From: an uncultured Candidatus Melainabacteria bacterium
Lineage (GTDB): Bacteria > Cyanobacteriota > Vampirovibrionia > Gastranaerophilales > Gastranaerophilaceae
Direction: 5' to 3'
NCBI GenBank assembly: GCA_934777245.1
Contig: CAKVND010000036.1
Coordinates: 1-23,746 of the forward strand
DNA length: 23,746 nt
In this document: in pieces, positions 5,075 to 13,433 of the stretch
Layout of the letters: each line of letters begins with the position of its first letter
Position numbering within the stretch: the stretch's first letter is position 1
Translations under genes and position numbers: made by a program
Notes under the pieces: model-generated
The model's input: the letters and a program-made list of their open reading frames with translations, nothing else
Databases searched by the model: none
Told to the model about the DNA's origin: nothing

Positions 5075-6055
5075 ATGACAGAAGGTAATAAAAACGATTT
5101 AATAGAAACAAATGATTTTGATGAAGATTTTTCAGATGCGGAGCATAAAAGTTATAAACTGTATAACTTCCGCAGACCTGATAAGTTTTCTAAGGATAAT
5201 TTAAGAGCCTTGAGAGATATTCATAGAGAGTTCTCAAAGGCTATTTCGCTTGTATTAAGCGGTTATTTACGTATGCGCGTAGAAATAGAAATAGTTTCTG
5301 TTGATCAACTTACTTATGAAGAATTTGTACGCTCTATGCCTTCTCCAATCAGCGTTGGTGTGTTTGAATTTGAACCATTATCCGGTCAAATTTTGTTAGG
5401 TATAAGCTTTGAAGTAATATCTTGTATTGTAAATAGGATGCTTGGTGGCGGAGGTTCTATTGATACACAGACAAGAGAACTTACAGATATTGAAAAAGCA
5501 CTTGCAAAAAAAGTAATTAATATTATTATTAAATCTTTAGAAGATTCTTGGAATGCGATTATTCCGGTTTCCGGTAAATTTATAAGTCTTGATGATAATT
5601 ATCAATCAATTCAGGTTGCAACTGCCGGTGAAATCGTTGCGCTTTTGACATTTGAAGTACAAATTCAAGGCAAACATTTTGGTTTATTCAGTTTATGTTT
5701 CCCATATCCTGTTTTAGAAACTGTATTGGGACATTTAAGCACACAACACATTTTCCAAACAAAAGGTTTAGTAGCTTCAAATGATGAAAGAATGAAGATG
5801 ATTTCAAAAATCAACACTTCAAACGTTGATATTAGAGTTCAGTTTGGTCAATGTAATATTACACTTGATGATTTTCTACAACTTTCAGAAGGTGATATTA
5901 TTAAACTTGATAATAAAGTTTCAGATGATTTGATTGTTCAAGTAAATGGAGAAAAGAAATTTTTTGCACGTCCCGGAACAATGAAAGATAAGATTTGTGT
6001 TAAAATAACAGATGTGTATGATGAAATGCACGAATTACTAAGAAATTATTTTTAG
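5075..6055 (+). CDS. fliM: Flagellar motor switch protein FliM
   Basis: This 326-residue protein is a full-length C-ring component. It carries the hallmark YNFRRPDKFSK near residues 30-40. The CheC-like middle domain includes the motif MLGGGGSID (122-130). A C-terminal SpoA domain (about 250-320) binds FliN. The N-terminal 25 residues are acidic but lack the usual CheY-binding peptide (LSQxEIDALL type), so switching input may differ. A TAGGA site spans the 6-nt junction with fliL, consistent with coupled translation. FliM links FliG to FliN and sets rotation direction. Confidence 0.93.
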   Translation: MTEGNKNDLIETNDFDEDFSDAEHKSYKLYNFRRPDKFSKDNLRALRDIHREFSKAISLVLSGYLRMRVEIEIVSVDQLTYEEFVRSMPSPISVGVFEFEPLSGQILLGISFEVISCIVNRMLGGGGSIDTQTRELTDIEKALAKKVINIIIKSLEDSWNAIIPVSGKFISLDDNYQSIQVATAGEIVALLTFEVQIQGKHFGLFSLCFPYPVLETVLGHLSTQHIFQTKGLVASNDERMKMISKINTSNVDIRVQFGQCNITLDDFLQLSEGDIIKLDNKVSDDLIVQVNGEKKFFARPGTMKDKICVKITDVYDEMHELLRNYF

Positions 6056-6068
6056 AGAGGTTTTGTAA

Positions 6069-6533
6069 ATGCTAGATGACGATAAAGATGTTAACAATGA
6101 AGAAATGGAAGATTTAACATCTTCAATACCGGAAGATACAAGTTTTAATGCAGAAGAAGCTACTGATGAAAAATCAGAAGAAGATAAGACTGTAACTGTT
6201 CAACCTGTTCAGTTTGCATCTTTCGAAGACTTGGATCAAGTTCAAGGACCTGCAAATCAAAACCTTAATATTCTATTAGATGTTAAGTTGCAATTGACAG
6301 TTGAACTTGGTAAAACAGAATTGCCAATTAAGAAAGTTTTGGAACTTACAAAAGGTTCTATTGTAACTTTGAACAAAGCTGCCGGTGAACCTGTTGAATT
6401 ATATGCAAACGGCAAATTGATAGCTTATGGTGAAGTTGTAGTTATTGAAGATAACTTCGGTCTAAGAATTACACATATTACAGATCCGGCAAGAAGATTG
6501 AATTCTTTGAGTAATTCTAATAAAGAGGACTAA
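6069..6533 (+). CDS. fliN: Flagellar motor switch protein FliN
   Basis: This 154-residue protein has an acidic, disordered N-terminal region (1-60). The SpoA/FliN domain follows (about 66-142). Typical features are NILLDVKLQLTVELGKTELP, the beta-turn GSIVTLNKAAGEPVEL, and YGEVVVIEDNFGLRIT. FliN forms the lower C-ring with FliM and contacts export chaperones. AGAGAGG precedes ATG, 13 bp after fliM. The order fliL-fliM-fliN is standard; fliO, fliP and fliQ, which often follow, are absent because a terminator and a convergent gene come next. Confidence 0.93.
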   Translation: MLDDDKDVNNEEMEDLTSSIPEDTSFNAEEATDEKSEEDKTVTVQPVQFASFEDLDQVQGPANQNLNILLDVKLQLTVELGKTELPIKKVLELTKGSIVTLNKAAGEPVELYANGKLIAYGEVVVIEDNFGLRITHITDPARRLNSLSNSNKED

Positions 6534-6538
6534 TTTGG

Positions 6539-6600
6539 TAAAACAATATAAAAATATCCGATTTGTGGTGTTTCAAATCGGATATTTTTGTATTGTTTTA
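6539..6600. terminator. Long perfect-stem terminator after fliN
   Basis: A 27-bp near-perfect inverted repeat spans 6539-6565 and 6574-6600, with core ATATCCGATTTG/CAAATCGGATAT and an 8-nt loop. A/T-rich flanks allow termination in both directions. It separates fliN from the convergent transporter gene. Confidence 0.85.
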
Positions 6601-6660
6601 TTTGTTTGCGTAAAGCAATTTTGCTTTTATACAAATAAAATCTTAAATAAATTTAAGATT
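6601..6660 (-). terminator. Terminator hairpins for the transporter gene
   Basis: AATCTTAAAT (6639-6648) pairs with ATTTAAGATT (6651-6660) and includes the transporter stop codon. On the minus strand it is followed by TTTTATTT. A second hairpin, built on AAAGCAA/TTGCTTT and TTTGT/ACAAA, lies just beyond (6601-6635). Confidence 0.6.
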
Positions 6661-7965
6661 AATATAAACTGTACTGATAATTAATGACATTGCAACAACT
6701 GCAACACCGTATTTCATGAATCTCATAAAAGCGATTGGATGTCCTTCTTTAGCGGCGTTTTCAGAAACAATAACGTTAGCTGCTGCTCCAATTATTGTAA
6801 GGTTTCCGCCTAAACATGCACCCAAAGACAAGCTCCACCAAATTGGAGTTGTATAAGCTTCGCCCATTGTTCTTTGAATTTCAACCAACATTGGAGACAT
6901 TGTTGCAGTATATGGAATGTTATCAATAATACCTGAAATAAGTCCTGAGCCCCATAATATAAGCATTGAGGTTGCTTCTTGTGAGCCTTGAGTAACTTTC
7001 AATATCCATTCTGCCATCAATTTAATACCGCCGGAAGCTTCAACACCACCGATTATTATAAATAAACCAATGAAGAAGAAAATTGTGTTCCATTCAACAT
7101 CTTTAAGAATATCGGTTGGTTTTTCAAATAATAAAAGTACACTCGCACCAAGCATTGCAGCAATACAAGTTTCTATATGAGTAATATCATGTGTTATAAA
7201 ACCTAAAATAACTAGTCCCAAAACAAGCAAAGAACGAATCATCAGGTTTTTGTCGGTAATCGTTTTTGAATTATCCAACTCTGAAATTTCTTTCATTTTT
7301 TCTTCATCAGCATGAAGTTTAGATTTAAATATTAATGCTAAGCAAACTATAACAGAAAAAAGTATTATTGAAACTACGCCTGTTAAATTATTTAAGAAAT
7401 CCATAAAAGAAAATCCGGCTGCGCTACCTATAATGATGTTTGGAGGATCACCTATTAATGTGGCCGTACCACCGATATTAGATGCAAAAACTTCTGTTAA
7501 AAGAAATGGAATTGGATCAATATCAAGTTTTCTTGCGATTGCAAAAGTGATTGGCATGATTAATATAACAGTAGTTACATTGTCTAAAAAAGCGCTAACG
7601 ACTGCTGTGAAGATACCTAGCGCCATAAGAATAAGAACCGGATGTCCTTTTGTTGCTTTCATCAATTCATTTGCTAAATAACTAAAAACGCCACTTCTGG
7701 TTGTTATATTAACGATAATCATCATAGAAACAAGTAAGAAAATAACGTTAAAGTCAATAAAGTTTATAAAATAATGTGGATTCAAAGTCCCATTTGTCAT
7801 TTTTGCTTGACTTACAAGACCAAGTAAAATGGTAATACCTGCGCCTAAAAGCGCGATTGTAACTTTTGGGATTTTTTCCATAGCAATAAAAATGTATGCA
7901 AGAATTAATATTCCTGCCGATATCAACACATTATGAGTTGATACGAAATTCTGTATAAATTCCAT
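6643..7965 (-). CDS. ArsB/NhaD-superfamily membrane transporter
   Basis: This 440-residue membrane protein has about eleven hydrophobic segments. It shows the internal two-fold repeat of the ion transporter (IT) superfamily: SAFLDNVTTV (124-133) mirrors SGIIDNIPYTATM (344-356), and GGTATLIGDPPN (165-176) mirrors GGNLTIIGAAANVI (386-399). A charged cytoplasmic loop (214-242) joins the halves. Relatives include ArsB-like arsenite pumps, NhaD Na+/H+ antiporters and the P-protein family. The sequence alone does not decide the substrate; no ars genes are nearby. AAGGAG precedes ATG. It may be cotranscribed with the small upstream gene at 8014-8337, 48 bp away. Confidence 0.88.
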   Translation of the reverse strand: MEFIQNFVSTHNVLISAGILILAYIFIAMEKIPKVTIALLGAGITILLGLVSQAKMTNGTLNPHYFINFIDFNVIFLLVSMMIIVNITTRSGVFSYLANELMKATKGHPVLILMALGIFTAVVSAFLDNVTTVILIMPITFAIARKLDIDPIPFLLTEVFASNIGGTATLIGDPPNIIIGSAAGFSFMDFLNNLTGVVSIILFSVIVCLALIFKSKLHADEEKMKEISELDNSKTITDKNLMIRSLLVLGLVILGFITHDITHIETCIAAMLGASVLLLFEKPTDILKDVEWNTIFFFIGLFIIIGGVEASGGIKLMAEWILKVTQGSQEATSMLILWGSGLISGIIDNIPYTATMSPMLVEIQRTMGEAYTTPIWWSLSLGACLGGNLTIIGAAANVIVSENAAKEGHPIAFMRFMKYGVAVVAMSLIISTVYINLKFI

Positions 7966-8013
7966 AATATCTCCTTTTCTTCATATATTTGTAATGATGT
8001 AATATTTACAGAA

Positions 8014-8337
8014 TTACGGAGCGTTTGGAAAAATTTCCGTTTTGTATAAAAAGGAAATTGTATGATAATATTTGTTTGAAATTTTATTGTTAAAATAGAA
8101 TTTTTGTGTGAAATTTGATTGTTCGTTTTTATTTAATTCTGTGCCAAGAGGTATATCGCATGAGTTAGATTGAATAGCAATATAGCTTTCGCAAATATTA
8201 TTTTCTAATGAATAATGTTGCGCGCTTTTGTGATTTGAAAAAGTGGCTTGTTGGCAAGTTTTTGTATCGTTTCCTATATTAGTAAAGGAAACGAGAAAAA
8301 AGAAAATAAAAAATATTATTTTGCCAATCATTTTCAT
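8014..8337 (-). CDS. Small protein with signal-type N-terminus, unknown
   Basis: This is a 107-residue frame beginning MKMIGKIIFFIFFFLV, a basic start then a hydrophobic core, likely a signal peptide or membrane anchor. The remainder is Asn/Ser/Lys-rich and has three cysteines. ATG at 8337 is preferred over TTG at 8343. There is no Shine-Dalgarno sequence, but an extended -10 (TGATAAGAT on the minus strand) ends 6 nt before ATG, which would fit a leaderless transcript. No family was recognised. The composition is close to that of non-coding AT-rich DNA, so this gene is only moderately secure. Confidence 0.5.
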   Translation of the reverse strand: MKMIGKIIFFIFFFLVSFTNIGNDTKTCQQATFSNHKSAQHYSLENNICESYIAIQSNSCDIPLGTELNKNEQSNFTQKFYFNNKISNKYYHTISFLYKTEIFPNAP

Positions 8338-8343
8338 ATTCAA

Positions 8344-8352
8344 ATCTTATCA
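8344..8352 (-). promoter_or_regulatory. Extended -10 giving a possible leaderless mRNA
   Basis: The minus strand reads TGATAAGAT, an extended -10. It ends 6 nt before ATG at 8337, placing the expected transcript start at the initiation codon. No ribosome-binding site lies between. Confidence 0.45.
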
Positions 8353-8386
8353 CAAAATAAAATTAGCATAATATTTTTTTATTAAA

Positions 8387-9193
8387 TTATAATTTAAATA
8401 AATTCTGTGCATTATTATATAAAAGATTTTTTAAGAGTTTTTCATTTTTAAAATGTTCTAATATTTTGACTTTAAATAAATCTAAGTTTCTATTATATAA
8501 TTCTTTTTTGAGATTATGTTCACCAACAGGAGCGTCGGATGCCCACATAATGCGGTGTGTAAAATCACCTTTAGAGGTATTTTGCAAAGCTTCGATTAAC
8601 ATAATAATATCATCAATATCTACCCAAGAAACATCAGTATAAAGCGTTGCTGTTTCTTGCTCAATAGATTCAAGCATAATTTTAATAGCTTCTTCATGTG
8701 AACTTCTAGGGCCTGTAGACAAATGTCCTAAAATAATCGGTACATCAGGAAACTGTTTTGCTTTTTCATAAATAAGTTTTGGGGATGAAAAACGAGATTT
8801 TATGTGTCCTGAATGATAAAGACAAGGAAGCTTAAATTCTTGTGCAACTTTTAAATATTTGTCATACTTATCAGAGGTTGCAACAAGTTTTGTAAATTCC
8901 GGATGAAATTTTAGTCCGACAAATTGAGTATAATCATTTAACATTTGTTTAAGAATATTTGTATCAAGACTTCTATCGACTTCGCAAACATAAAGTGGTT
9001 TAATTTGCGGGTATTTAGTAGAAATATCCAGCATTTCTTTATTTGCTGCATACTCATCCTTTCCTGAAAATGCATCGATACCTGCAAGATTTGAACAAAT
9101 GCAAGTTTTATCTCCAATTATATTTAATAAAAATTCAGGAGAAAAATTTCCCCAAAATGAATTTCCAATATGAACATGCGCGTCTATAATCAT
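8387..9193 (-). CDS. Amidohydrolase-family metal-dependent hydrolase
   Basis: This 268-residue protein has the TIM-barrel metal site of the Amidohydro_2 type. HxH lies at the N-terminus (His6, His8), GLKFHPEF has Lys95 and His97, and YHSGH (127, 130) and GHLS (His157) follow. The terminal WASDAP carries the catalytic Asp220. Family members hydrolyse or decarboxylate small ring or amide substrates with one or two metal ions; the substrate here is unknown. It has no signal peptide, so it is cytoplasmic. AAAGGA precedes ATG. It lies 135 bp downstream of radA on the same strand and probably has its own promoter. Confidence 0.85.
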   Translation of the reverse strand: MIIDAHVHIGNSFWGNFSPEFLLNIIGDKTCICSNLAGIDAFSGKDEYAANKEMLDISTKYPQIKPLYVCEVDRSLDTNILKQMLNDYTQFVGLKFHPEFTKLVATSDKYDKYLKVAQEFKLPCLYHSGHIKSRFSSPKLIYEKAKQFPDVPIILGHLSTGPRSSHEEAIKIMLESIEQETATLYTDVSWVDIDDIIMLIEALQNTSKGDFTHRIMWASDAPVGEHNLKKELYNRNLDLFKVKILEHFKNEKLLKNLLYNNAQNLFKL

Positions 9194-9328
9194 AAATATT
9201 CCTTTGTTTCTTAATTTTTTTGTTGAGCTATTGTTGGATTAGTAAATCTATTACAAAAAATTAAAACAATTTTCCACTTTCCATTTTTAATTTTCTATTA
9301 TACAAAGCTAATGGAATAAACAAATAAT
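9194..9328. other. AT-rich spacer between radA and amidohydrolase genes
   Basis: No gene, RNA or convincing terminator was seen in these 135 bases. A few TAATA-like boxes on the minus strand could serve the amidohydrolase gene, but none has a matching -35. Confidence 0.4.
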
Positions 9329-10693
9329 TTAATGTTTAATCCCTCTTGTAATAGCTTCCAAAATTCTCTTAACCTTAACAATTTGTATACCTTTAAAATC
9401 GTCTTGGACATCGTTTGAGTCCGGTATTATAATTCGTTTAAAACCAAGTTTTTGTGCTTCATTAATGCGTTTTTCAATATGATTAACAGCTCGGATTTCA
9501 CCGGACAAACCAATTTCACCAATAATTGCGGTTTGCGGGTCAAAAACTACATCGCGAACGCAAGTTACAATCGCTAGAGCAATGCCTAAATCTGCAGCAG
9601 GTTCATTAACATCAATGCCACCAATAACATTTACATAAACATCTTGTTTTGATAGGTTTAAACCAATTCTTTTTTCTAAAACCGCTAAAATCTGCAATAC
9701 ACGCCCAGTGTCAACACCATTTGCAATTCTTCGCGGTGCAGGATAAGGTGTAGTTCCTACCAATGCTTGAATTTCAACCAACAAAGGACGAGTACCTTCG
9801 CTTGTTACAATTATCGTACTCCCCGGAGTTTGGGTTTGATTATATTCTTTCAAAAACAATTCGCTAGGGTTGATAACTTCTGTCAAACCTGTTGCACTCA
9901 TTTCAAAGATGCCGACTTCTGAGGTATTACCGAAACGATTTTTAATAGAACGTAGAATTCTGTAAGTCTTAGTCTTATCGCCTTCAAATTGGATAACTGT
10001 ATCTACCATGTGCTCTAAAACTTTAGGCCCTGCAATATTACCTTCTTTTGTAACATGCCCGATTACAATAATTGAAATGTTTTGAGATTTAGCAATATGC
10101 ATAAGCATGTTACAGCATTCTCTGATTTGAGAAACACTACCTGCTGAACTCTGAATCATTGATGTGTAAATCGCTTGAATACTGTCTACAATTACCAAAT
10201 CAGGTTTCATACTCTCAATATGTTTTTTTATAAGTTCTAAATTCGTTTGAGGGTAAATAAAAAGAGTATTTGATTTTACTCCTAATCTTTCTGCTCTTAA
10301 TTTAATTTGACTTGCAGATTCTTCCGCTGAAATGTATAAAACTTTTTTACCGGCATTGCAAAGTTCGCCTGAAGTTTGTAAAAGGATGGTAGATTTACCA
10401 ATACCGGGGTCGCCGGCAATTAATACCAAAGAGCCTTGAACAATTCCACCGCCAAGCACTCTATCAAATTCCGAAATATTTGTACTCATTCTTATTTCAG
10501 AATTCATTTCGATTTCATCCAAAGTCATAGGTGGAGTAGTGTCAAAAACTTCTATCTCTGTTTTTTTCTCAACAGGAGCAGAAAGTTCTTCGACAAAAGA
10601 ACCCCAGCTTCCGCATTCAGGACATTTGCCTAAGTATCCTGCGGTTTCATATCCGCAATTTTGGCATACATATTTTGACTTAACTTTTGCCAT
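9329..10693 (-). CDS. radA: DNA repair protein RadA/Sms
   Basis: This 454-residue protein has the complete RadA architecture. A C4 zinc finger (Cys10, 13, 24, 27) comes first. A RecA-like ATPase follows, with Walker A GDPGIGKST (94-102) and the Walker B-like DLVIVDS (165-171). The RadA signature KNRFG lies at 251-255. A C-terminal Lon-protease-like domain (about 290-450) has the sequence NVIGGIDVNEPAADLG but no proteolytic role in this family. RadA is a branch-migration helicase in homologous recombination. ATG lies 3 nt after the stop codon of the LysM gene with only a weak ribosome-binding site, so translation is probably coupled. Confidence 0.95.
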   Translation of the reverse strand: MAKVKSKYVCQNCGYETAGYLGKCPECGSWGSFVEELSAPVEKKTEIEVFDTTPPMTLDEIEMNSEIRMSTNISEFDRVLGGGIVQGSLVLIAGDPGIGKSTILLQTSGELCNAGKKVLYISAEESASQIKLRAERLGVKSNTLFIYPQTNLELIKKHIESMKPDLVIVDSIQAIYTSMIQSSAGSVSQIRECCNMLMHIAKSQNISIIVIGHVTKEGNIAGPKVLEHMVDTVIQFEGDKTKTYRILRSIKNRFGNTSEVGIFEMSATGLTEVINPSELFLKEYNQTQTPGSTIIVTSEGTRPLLVEIQALVGTTPYPAPRRIANGVDTGRVLQILAVLEKRIGLNLSKQDVYVNVIGGIDVNEPAADLGIALAIVTCVRDVVFDPQTAIIGEIGLSGEIRAVNHIEKRINEAQKLGFKRIIIPDSNDVQDDFKGIQIVKVKRILEAITRGIKH

Positions 10694-10696
10694 GCT

Positions 10697-11260
10697 CTAC
10701 TGATTCATTGGAATAACTAACTTTTGACCGATAGATAAAGCGTTTGGATTTGCCATTTTGTTAGCTTCTTGAATTCTTGCAACTTTATCCATGTCAAATG
10801 AGCCGTAAAATCTGATAACGATGCTTTCTAATGTATCACCTTCTTTAACCATATATTCCTCATTTAAAGAAACAGGTGTTACTGCTTTTTTTGCAGAAGA
10901 ATCTGAAGGAATAAATGAAAATCTTGCATTTGCTTCCTTTTCGATTTTCTTAGGTGCTACAGGTGCAACCACATCGTCTTTTGGGGTTGAAACATTGATT
11001 AAAAGACTTATGAACGTTGTAATCAACAATGTTACAATCACACCAACAATTAAACCTGATACGAAATAAACTTGTGGAGCTTTCTCGTTCTTTTGAGTTT
11101 TAACACCAAAAGATTGCCAAAGTGCATCTAATTCTCTATTTTTACTTTGTTTTCTGTAAAAATCTTCGTCTTGATGTTCGCGATTGTATTTGCTAAGAGC
11201 TTCCAGCATAGCAACTTTTTCTCTGGTAATATTTGATCTTCTAAGTGTTGTGCTTTTCAT
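10697..11260 (-). CDS. Membrane-anchored LysM-domain protein
   Basis: This 187-residue protein has a basic, helical cytoplasmic region (1-62) and one transmembrane segment (about 64-90). A Pro/Lys/Ala linker follows, then a C-terminal LysM domain (136-184: YMVKEGDTLESIVIRFYG ... LSIGQKLVIP). The topology puts LysM outside, where it would bind peptidoglycan. The unusual part is the 60-residue charged cytoplasmic tail, which could link the wall to an inner partner. TGAGGAT precedes ATG. It forms an operon with radA, an odd pairing with no obvious functional reason. Confidence 0.85.
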   Translation of the reverse strand: MKSTTLRRSNITREKVAMLEALSKYNREHQDEDFYRKQSKNRELDALWQSFGVKTQKNEKAPQVYFVSGLIVGVIVTLLITTFISLLINVSTPKDDVVAPVAPKKIEKEANARFSFIPSDSSAKKAVTPVSLNEEYMVKEGDTLESIVIRFYGSFDMDKVARIQEANKMANPNALSIGQKLVIPMNQ

Positions 11261-11302
11261 AAATCCTCACCAATTTAGGGATACCTTCCCTTCCTAATGT
11301 CG

Positions 11303-11331
11303 AATTTAACATAAAATTCAAAATCGTGCAA
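11303..11331 (-). promoter_or_regulatory. Promoter of the LysM-radA operon
   Basis: On the minus strand, TTGCAC (11331-11326) lies 17 bp from TAAATT (11308-11303). TGT precedes the -10, making it an extended -10. The leader of about 35 nt contains a small hairpin, AGGGA/TCCCT. Confidence 0.6.
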
Positions 11332-11416
11332 ATTTGTAAACAAAAATGTTAATTTTTGTAAAGATAATATTTATAATTTAATATATCTTAATCTAATAAC
11401 TAATTTTTGCTTTTTC

Positions 11417-11425
11417 TGCTAGAAT
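11417..11425 (+). promoter_or_regulatory. Extended -10 promoter of the TPR-lipoprotein operon
   Basis: TGCTAGAAT is an extended -10 that ends 22 nt before ATG. The same nonamer precedes the UDP-glucuronate decarboxylase gene (14176-14184). The -35 region is poor. Confidence 0.55.
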
Positions 11426-11447
11426 ATAAGCTAAGAGGGGATTGAGC

Positions 11448-13433
11448 ATGAGTAGCATAAATAAAAAATTTTATACATCAATATTGGCAGTAATCGTTTC
11501 TTTATCTTCAATTTCGGTCGAAGCTAAGATGACAAAAGAAGCGCATGCATTGTATCAACAGGCATGCAATTATGAATACAGAAGTGATTATGCAACTGCA
11601 ATAAGTATTATTCAAAAAGCCATTGCAATTAATGGTGACGATGCCATGCTTTATACCAAAATAGCAGGACTTTATTCTGATACAGGTAGTTACGAGGAAG
11701 CTTTAGGCGCTTATAAAAAAGCCTTGAAACTTCGTCCTAATGACGCCTTTATCTATATTAGCATAGGTAATATTTTGCAAACATTAGGTGATTATGAAAA
11801 TGCTTATAATTCATTCATGCAAGCTCAACAGATTTATCCCGAGTATAAATATAATTATTTGAATTTGGCAAATATTGAGTATTATAGAAAAAATTATACA
11901 AACGCAATAGAAAACTACAATACATTTTTGAACGCGTATCCGGAACATTTGGAAGCAACTGAAAATCTCGCAAATGTTTATTATGCGTCTAATCAGCCTG
12001 AAAAAGCATGTGATATTTATTCAACCGTATACAAAAAATATCCTTCAGCGTTCAAGGATTTTGCTAACTATGGCATGGCATTATATGATACAAAACAATT
12101 TCAAGCTTCAGCGGAAATGTTAGAAAAGGCATTGGATGATAATCCTGATGATGAGGCAATATTAGCTAAATTAGCGTTGTCTTATCAAAATATTGGTGAA
12201 AATGAAAAAGCGCTTGTAGCTTTTAAAAAGACTTTTGAACTAAATCCGGATTTAGTTGCTTTAAAATTTGATTATGCGAACCTTTTAGGAAATATGGGTA
12301 AAGATGATGAAGCAATAGAGCAATATAAAGCTTATTTAACAGCATACCCTGATGATGCGGATGCATATAGAAATCTGGGTTTAGTTTATAAAAAAATTAA
12401 TAATGACGAGCTAGCTTTGTTTAATTTTGAAAAATCTTATTCAAAAGATTCATCAAATAATGAAACAAAGAAAGAATTAGCGTTGTGTTATCATAAAAAG
12501 TTAGATTTTGTAAATGCGCTAAAATTTTATGACATGGCATTAAAGGCTGAACCTGATAATTATGAATTATTAGCAAACAAAGCTTTGACTTTGCATGCAA
12601 TGGATAATTATGTTTCTGCAATCGAAATTTATAAATCATTGTTGGAAAAACAGCCAAATGAAAGATTGGAACAAAATTTAATGTCCGCGTCTATTGCTTA
12701 TGGTTATAAATTGCTGGATAAACAAGATTATGGTCAAGCAATTTTGTATTTTGAAGATGCGATTGATATAAATGACAAGGAAGCTTCTGCTTATTTTGGT
12801 TACGCGCAAGCAAATGAAAAGATGGGTTGTACAGACATTGCTCTTAAAAGCTATGAAAAAGCTGTTTCGTTAGCCCCTGGAAATAGAGAGTATAATCTTG
12901 CTTTAAGAGATTTCAAAACTGCTAATAAGGCTGTGTTCGAAGAAAAGAAACCTCAAGTTAATGAAAAAGCGCTCGGATATGATGAATTAATCAAGAAGGG
13001 TGATGAAGCTTATAAAGCGCAAAAATATAATGATGCGATTGATTTTTATACGAAAGCTGTAGTATTTACTCCGCAAGATAAAAATACTTTACAGAAAATC
13101 GCGAATTTGTACAAACTTATCGGTAATAATGCAAAGGCATTAAGTTTTTATGATAAGATTTTAACAATCGATAACAACAATACGGATGCGTATTTTAATA
13201 AAGGTTTGATTTTAGCAAATCAGAAAAAATATGATGATTGTATCAAGTGCTTTGAGAAAGTAATTGCATTTTCTCCTGATTATCCTTATGCTTATTATTC
13301 TTTGGGTATGGCGTATGAACAAAAGGATGATATTGATAAAGCTTTGGAATATTATTATTTGTATTCAGGTATTGAAAAAGACGAAAAAATGTTAGGGTTA
13401 GTTAATCAAAAAATTAAACAATTGGAAAAATAA
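11448..13433 (+). CDS. Exported 17-unit TPR protein
   Basis: This 661-residue protein has a signal peptide (about 1-25, ending SVEA). It then consists of about 17 tandem 34-residue TPR units. Units 1-13 are continuous, a charged linker of about 30 residues (around 483-510) interrupts, and units 14-17 follow. Consensus positions (W/L-G-Y-A-F-A-P) are well kept. TPR solenoids bind peptides or scaffold complexes, here in the periplasm. ATG at 11448 follows GAGGGG by 7 nt; TTG at 11442 is less likely. The stop overlaps the next start (TAATG), coupling it to a small lipoprotein, so the two products probably work in one envelope complex. The substrate is unknown. Confidence 0.85.
   Translation: MSSINKKFYTSILAVIVSLSSISVEAKMTKEAHALYQQACNYEYRSDYATAISIIQKAIAINGDDAMLYTKIAGLYSDTGSYEEALGAYKKALKLRPNDAFIYISIGNILQTLGDYENAYNSFMQAQQIYPEYKYNYLNLANIEYYRKNYTNAIENYNTFLNAYPEHLEATENLANVYYASNQPEKACDIYSTVYKKYPSAFKDFANYGMALYDTKQFQASAEMLEKALDDNPDDEAILAKLALSYQNIGENEKALVAFKKTFELNPDLVALKFDYANLLGNMGKDDEAIEQYKAYLTAYPDDADAYRNLGLVYKKINNDELALFNFEKSYSKDSSNNETKKELALCYHKKLDFVNALKFYDMALKAEPDNYELLANKALTLHAMDNYVSAIEIYKSLLEKQPNERLEQNLMSASIAYGYKLLDKQDYGQAILYFEDAIDINDKEASAYFGYAQANEKMGCTDIALKSYEKAVSLAPGNREYNLALRDFKTANKAVFEEKKPQVNEKALGYDELIKKGDEAYKAQKYNDAIDFYTKAVVFTPQDKNTLQKIANLYKLIGNNAKALSFYDKILTIDNNNTDAYFNKGLILANQKKYDDCIKCFEKVIAFSPDYPYAYYSLGMAYEQKDDIDKALEYYYLYSGIEKDEKMLGLVNQKIKQLEK

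Noticed and set aside
6643..7965. Arsenite efflux pump ArsB by name
   Set aside because: Only the superfamily is supported; no arsR, arsC or arsA lies nearby, and the motifs fit several ion transporters.
12421..12657. 78-codon minus-strand frame within the large TPR gene
   Set aside because: Antisense shadow of repeated TPR coding sequence.
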